Source: JAUSNA01 sp964511965 (GTDB taxonomy: Bacteria; Patescibacteriota; Microgenomatia; Levybacterales; GWA1-39-11). Taken from it: a stretch of 33,784 nucleotides of DNA. The stretch spans positions 1 through 33,784 of the forward strand of contig CAZEGF010000025.1 in NCBI GenBank assembly GCA_964511965.1. Reading direction: 5' to 3'. Below, piece by piece: positions 31,507 to 33,784 of this stretch. A program made the translations under genes and the position numbers. Positions within the stretch are counted from its first letter, which is position 1, and every line of letters begins with the position of its first letter. Under the pieces are notes generated by a model that was given only the letters and a program-made list of their open reading frames with translations, was not told the DNA's origin and did not search any database.

Positions 31507-31656
31507 ATGGCAAAAAAGAAGTCAACAAAAAAAGTAGTTGCAAAAAAGAAATCAGGACTCATGCGTGAGATACCTGTACTTCACTCCCTAGTTGTCGTTC
31601 TTTATATCCTTCTTGGAATTCTCTTCCTTGCTATATACATTACCCGCTTCGCATAG
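31507..31656 (+). CDS. 49-residue Lys-rich single-pass membrane peptide
   Basis: MAKKKSTKKVVAKKKSGLMR is a strongly basic cytoplasmic end, followed by one membrane helix (about 27-47, LVVVLYILLGILFLAIYITR). The composition (AT-rich, Lys codons AAA/AAG) matches the host-type genes, not the GC-rich cluster. It has its own promoter at 31460 and is transcribed toward tRNA-Thr(TGT). Similar tiny Lys-rich membrane peptides are common in CPR genomes; the role is unknown. The Lys-rich end could bind nucleic acid or ribosomes at the membrane, which is speculation. Confidence 0.65.
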   Translation: MAKKKSTKKVVAKKKSGLMREIPVLHSLVVVLYILLGILFLAIYITRFA

Positions 31657-31746
31657 ATCTACTTTATAAATTCCGAAATTATTTGTATAATCTTTGAACG
31701 TACATTTGTTCGCCTTCTTACACATAGTGAAAGAGGCAACGAAGTT

Positions 31747-31789
31747 GCCTCCTTAGCTCAGTGGTAAGCCAAGCTTGCCGCAGAGCCAA
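31747..31789 (+). repeat. tRNA-Thr(TGT) 5' relic broken in the D loop
   Basis: The first 20 nt of the tRNA (GCCTCCTTAGCTCAGTGGTA) are followed by AGCCAAGCTTGCCGCA and then GAGCC, as if 16 nt had been inserted in the D loop. The insert nearly matches that in the tRNA-Thr(GGT) relic at 3831. Its 5' edge overlaps a perfect AGGCAAC-GAA-GTTGCCT hairpin (31734-31750). A TATAAT at 31686 may drive both relic and tRNA. Confidence 0.7.
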
Positions 31790-31800
31790 GGACATAATAA

Positions 31801-31872
31801 GCCTCCTTAGCTCAGTGGTAGAGCAACGGTTTTGTAAACCGTCGGTCTAGAGTTCGAATCTCTAAGGGGGCT
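31801..31872 (+). tRNA. tRNA-Thr (anticodon TGT)
   Basis: Acceptor GCCTCCT/AGGGGGC (one T-G pair), D arm GCTC/GAGC with loop AGTGGTA, anticodon stem ACGGT/ACCGT with loop TTTGTAA (TGT), T stem AGAG/CTCT with loop TTCGAAT, and discriminator T as in the other tRNA-Thr. No CCA is encoded. Broken copies lie on both sides (31747 and 31882). Confidence 0.94.
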
Positions 31873-31881
31873 CATCTCCCC

Positions 31882-31972
31882 GCCTCCTTATAACGGTTTT
31901 GTTTCGCTCTTTTTCAAAGAGTAAACCGTCGGTCTAGAGAAGGACTGTTCCAAACGAATCTCTAAGGGGGCT
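31882..31972 (+). pseudogene. Decayed tRNA-Thr(TGT) copy with inserts in anticodon and T loops
   Basis: Colinear with the functional tRNA 10 nt upstream: GCCTCCTTA (acceptor), D arm missing, AACGGTTTTGT, then an insert containing CTCTTT-TTC-AAAGAG (31907-31921), then TAAACCGTCGGTCTAGAG, then an insert (AAGGACTGTTCCAAA) replacing TT of the T loop, then CGAATCTCTAAGGGGGCT. The first insert lies just after the anticodon. The stems remain almost identical to the gene while the loops carry hairpins. The yhhQ-like stop codon lies 6 nt further on. Confidence 0.8.
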
Positions 31973-31977
31973 GATCT

Positions 31978-32616
31978 CTATCTTTCTCCGACTCTCAACC
32001 ATTTTGCTCCTGCATATACAAGTGGAGAACTTAACCATCCCCAGATAATTTTGAAAATCAGGTATGGGATGATCATTTGTAGAACGAAGAGAGCTGTAAA
32101 TTTGGGCGTTAACATATAAAAGGCGAGATACATAAAAGCAAATGTATCTACAATGAGGGATATGCTGTTGGATATGTTGGTTCTGAGCCAGAGGAAACGT
32201 TTGTTGGTCTTTTTTTTGACAAAAAGAAATGTCCATACATCCGAAAATTCAGATAGGAGAAATGCAGTAATTGAGGCAGCAACTATACGAGCTGATGTAC
32301 CAAAAATAGCCGTATACTCCTTGTTCTGAGTAAATCTAGCCGCGGGTGGCAAAGCAACAAACAGTAAGATAAACAATAGAAAAACAAACAGTGTAATAAG
32401 CCCCGAAAAGATCCACTCCCGGGCCAACTTTTTTCCATACACTTCCGTCACAATATCAGTTATCAAAAATGATAGGGGCACTATCATAAAAGCAACTGAC
32501 ACTGAAAAAGGACCAAATGGAATTATTTTCCCCCCCAAAACGTTCATTCCAATAAGGCATCCAATAAAGAGGCCAAAAAGAGTATTGAGCCTAAATTCTT
32601 TTGATAATTTCAACAT
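31978..32616 (-). CDS. yhhQ: YhhQ-type queuosine precursor transporter (VUT family)
   Basis: 212 residues with about six membrane helices. Family signatures: LSFLITDIVTEVYGKKLARE in the first third and LRTNISNSISLIVDTFAFMY in the second half. Members import preQ0/preQ1 or queuine for the wobble base of tRNAs with GUN anticodons. The tRNA-Tyr(GTA) of this window is such a substrate, and a reduced genome would plausibly scavenge the base. The ATG at 32616 has a TACAAT -10 box 7 nt upstream (leaderless). It lies divergent to the YerC-like gene. Confidence 0.85.
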   Translation of the reverse strand: MLKLSKEFRLNTLFGLFIGCLIGMNVLGGKIIPFGPFSVSVAFMIVPLSFLITDIVTEVYGKKLAREWIFSGLITLFVFLLFILLFVALPPAARFTQNKEYTAIFGTSARIVAASITAFLLSEFSDVWTFLFVKKKTNKRFLWLRTNISNSISLIVDTFAFMYLAFYMLTPKFTALFVLQMIIPYLIFKIIWGWLSSPLVYAGAKWLRVGER

Positions 32617-32623
32617 GTGAAAG

Positions 32624-32652
32624 ATTGTATCAAATCAATTGAAAATTAACAA
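32624..32652 (-). promoter_or_regulatory. Promoter of the yhhQ-like gene (leaderless)
   Basis: Minus-strand TTGTTA, 17-bp spacer, TACAAT. Seven nt separate the -10 from the ATG, so transcription should start at or within 1-2 nt of the start codon. Confidence 0.6.
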
Positions 32653-32664
32653 AGCTCAATAAAA

Positions 32665-32707
32665 ATAACATACATATGGACGATCGGCCAAACAAGTGTT
32701 ATTTTGA
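32665..32707. promoter_or_regulatory. Dyad motif shared with 4501-4544 (putative operator)
   Basis: Starts ATAACATACATATGGACGAT, continues CGGCCAA, and ends AAGTGTTATTTTGA. It lies between the divergent yhhQ-like and yerC-like promoters, 12 bp from the first -35 and 15 bp from the second. It matches the copy before the PaaX-like gene over most of its length. Confidence 0.55.
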
Positions 32708-32722
32708 ACAGAAAGAAGGGGG

Positions 32723-32752
32723 TTGACAAAACCATAAGTATGCAGGTATATT
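32723..32752 (+). promoter_or_regulatory. Promoter of the YerC-like gene (leaderless)
   Basis: TTGACA, 18-bp spacer, TATATT. The -10 ends 9 nt before the ATG at 32762, so the transcript should begin 2-3 nt before the ATG. No SD. Confidence 0.7.
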
Positions 32753-32761
32753 AGTGGTAAT

Positions 32762-33442
32762 ATGCCAAGAAGATCAAAAGTAGAACTTTCACCGGAAACA
32801 ATTAAAGAGCTTGAAGAGCAATTTTATACCTTCCTCCACTCCCTTTCACCTGAAGAAACAAATAAGTTTTTTAAAGAATTTCTCACAACCGAAGAGAAGA
32901 TGATGATGTATAAGCGCCTTGCTTTGTATTGGTCTCTTTTTGAAGGATATTCACTCGCTTCTATTCAGAGAATGCTTGGTATCACCCACGATACGACAAG
33001 AATTTATAACAAAAGAAAGAATGAGATGAGTCAAGACTTTAAGAACCTGCTTCATAGAATAGGACGCGATGGAAATGGTGAACCAATGAAAGAAACCGTA
33101 GTTGAAGAAATGGAAACCAAAGTACAAGATGCACCAGTAGTAGTAGAAGAAACAATTACTGTCGTTGAAGAAGTTATGGCACAAGAGCCTCAAAAAGAAG
33201 AAGAAATGACTGAGGAAAACAAAGAGGAAAAACATGAGGAAATGGAAACCAAGGCAGAAAATGAGGAAGTCCATCAACCATTCGACAAAGCTCATGGTGG
33301 TGAGCATGTCGAACCACAGGCTCAGGATGAAGGAAAAGAAGAACAAATGGAAACGAAAAGTGAAGATGAGGAAGAAGAAAATAAAGAAGACGAAAATCCC
33401 GAAAAAAAGAAAAAAGGCTTTGGTCGCTTCTTCGGATTTTAA
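32762..33442 (+). CDS. YerC/YecD (TrpR-like) regulator with a long acidic tail
   Basis: 226 residues. Residues 1-100 match the TrpR-superfamily YerC/YecD type: helices SPEETNKFFKEFLTTEEKMM, then MYKRLALYWSLFEGYSLASI, then the recognition HTH QRMLGITHDTTRIYNKRK. The rest (about 110-212) is a Glu/Lys-rich disordered tail with repeated METK motifs (EEMETKV, EEMETKA, EQMETKS), ending in KKKKGFGRFFGF. Classical members are about 100 residues, so this tail is an addition. The basic-aromatic C-terminus may bind a partner or the membrane. It lies divergent to the yhhQ-like gene with a shared operator-like motif between them. Confidence 0.8.
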   Translation: MPRRSKVELSPETIKELEEQFYTFLHSLSPEETNKFFKEFLTTEEKMMMYKRLALYWSLFEGYSLASIQRMLGITHDTTRIYNKRKNEMSQDFKNLLHRIGRDGNGEPMKETVVEEMETKVQDAPVVVEETITVVEEVMAQEPQKEEEMTEENKEEKHEEMETKAENEEVHQPFDKAHGGEHVEPQAQDEGKEEQMETKSEDEEEENKEDENPEKKKKGFGRFFGF

Positions 33443-33507
33443 TTAGTTACTAGTCTCAATCTGGCAGTCCTCAGTTATTTGTTAATTTGTAATTCGTCAT
33501 TTGTCAT

Positions 33508-33560
33508 TCCATTTCGAAGAAATGGGATATCCCCCGGGCACAAGGCCCGGGAGAATTTTC
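33508..33560 (+). terminator. Two hairpins ending the YerC-like transcript
   Basis: CCATTTC-GAA-GAAATGG (33509-33525) is followed by CCCGGGC-ACAAG-GCCCGGG (33533-33551) and then AGAATTTTCCTT. The second is a strong GC hairpin with a T-rich tail. 33443-33507 holds only TTAGT-like AT-rich words. Confidence 0.6.
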
Positions 33561-33573
33561 CTTGTGAGAGACT

Positions 33574-33784
33574 TTAGGCACTCCTTCCTGTAAGGAGTAT
33601 TACATCCGATTCATTGGTGTAGGCGAAGCGCGCTTTACCGGCCCGGCTGTGAAACACAGCAAACCAGTCTGGTGTGGACTGGGGGTAGACACCGATGTAC
33701 TTTGTACAGAATTTGGGAACTATGCACTCCCCGTCCCGCCGTTTCTTGCGGAAATAGATCAGCGAATCAACCACCGGAAAGCCC
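33574..33784 (-). CDS. GC-rich ORFan cut by the right edge
   Basis: The minus-strand frame is open from the window edge to a TAA at 33574. A GTG at 33774 (MVDSLIYFRKKRRDGECIVP...) is a possible start, but too little upstream sequence is present to judge. The visible part is basic, with two Cys (GECIVPKFC) and no membrane helix. Its GC content resembles the genes at 1505 and 4666-5764 rather than its neighbours. A CTCCTT/AAGGAG hairpin lies in its last codons, as at 1505 where a hairpin spans the stop. No family recognised. Confidence 0.45.
   Translation of the reverse strand, partial: GFPVVDSLIYFRKKRRDGECIVPKFCTKYIGVYPQSTPDWFAVFHSRAGKARFAYTNESDVILLTGRSA

Overview
The window looks like a chromosomal stretch of a Candidate Phyla Radiation (Patescibacteria) bacterium, probably Microgenomates. 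This is inference: no rRNA or full ribosomal operon is present to test it. Supporting signs are the AT-rich DNA, very large Thr/Ser/Gly-rich surface proteins whose N-termini resemble phage-tail fibres, and membrane-anchored LytR_C and rhodanese proteins. A YerC/TrpR-like regulator, a PaaX/Cas2-like regulator, tRNAs without an encoded CCA, and many genes without a Shine-Dalgarno (SD) site fit as well.

Layout. 1-6300 is an RNA and housekeeping zone: tRNA-Trp, rpmG (L33), tRNA-Thr(GGT) and tRNA-Tyr. Between them lie a PAP2 phosphatase, a PaaX/Cas2-like regulator and GC-rich ORFan genes, including an operon of five very small membrane proteins at 4666-5764. 6491-13600 holds an inactive-looking rhodanese, a 914-residue surface protein, and a minus-strand operon of two serine beta-lactamase-fold proteins plus a LytR_C protein. 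A tract of unusual small peptide ORFs and an inverted-repeat element follows. 13603-25498 is a minus-strand operon of two giant paralogous surface proteins (1581 and 2239 residues; the second carries two seven-repeat propellers) and a four-helix-bundle protein. At 25499-25652 a regulatory region with 10-bp iterated sites separates this operon from a divergent HTH + PIN pair. Downstream of the pair are two secreted proteins with related C-termini and two membrane-anchored proteins resembling WxL-interacting (DUF916-like) proteins. 30795-33784 holds a lipoprotein-like gene, a 49-residue membrane peptide, tRNA-Thr(TGT), a YhhQ-type queuosine precursor transporter, a YerC-like regulator and a GC-rich gene cut by the right edge.

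Three things stand out. (1) All four tRNA genes are flanked by broken copies of themselves. The copies are interrupted inside the D, anticodon or T loops by short hairpins, several sharing an AAGCTTGC core, and a wider family of perfect hairpins with 3-nt loops is scattered between genes. (2) AT-rich genes repeatedly have a -10 box 6-9 nt before the start codon (leaderless mRNAs), whereas the GC-rich ORFans all have an SD site. (3) The divergent control region between the giant surface operon and the HTH/PIN pair may be a switch for surface display.
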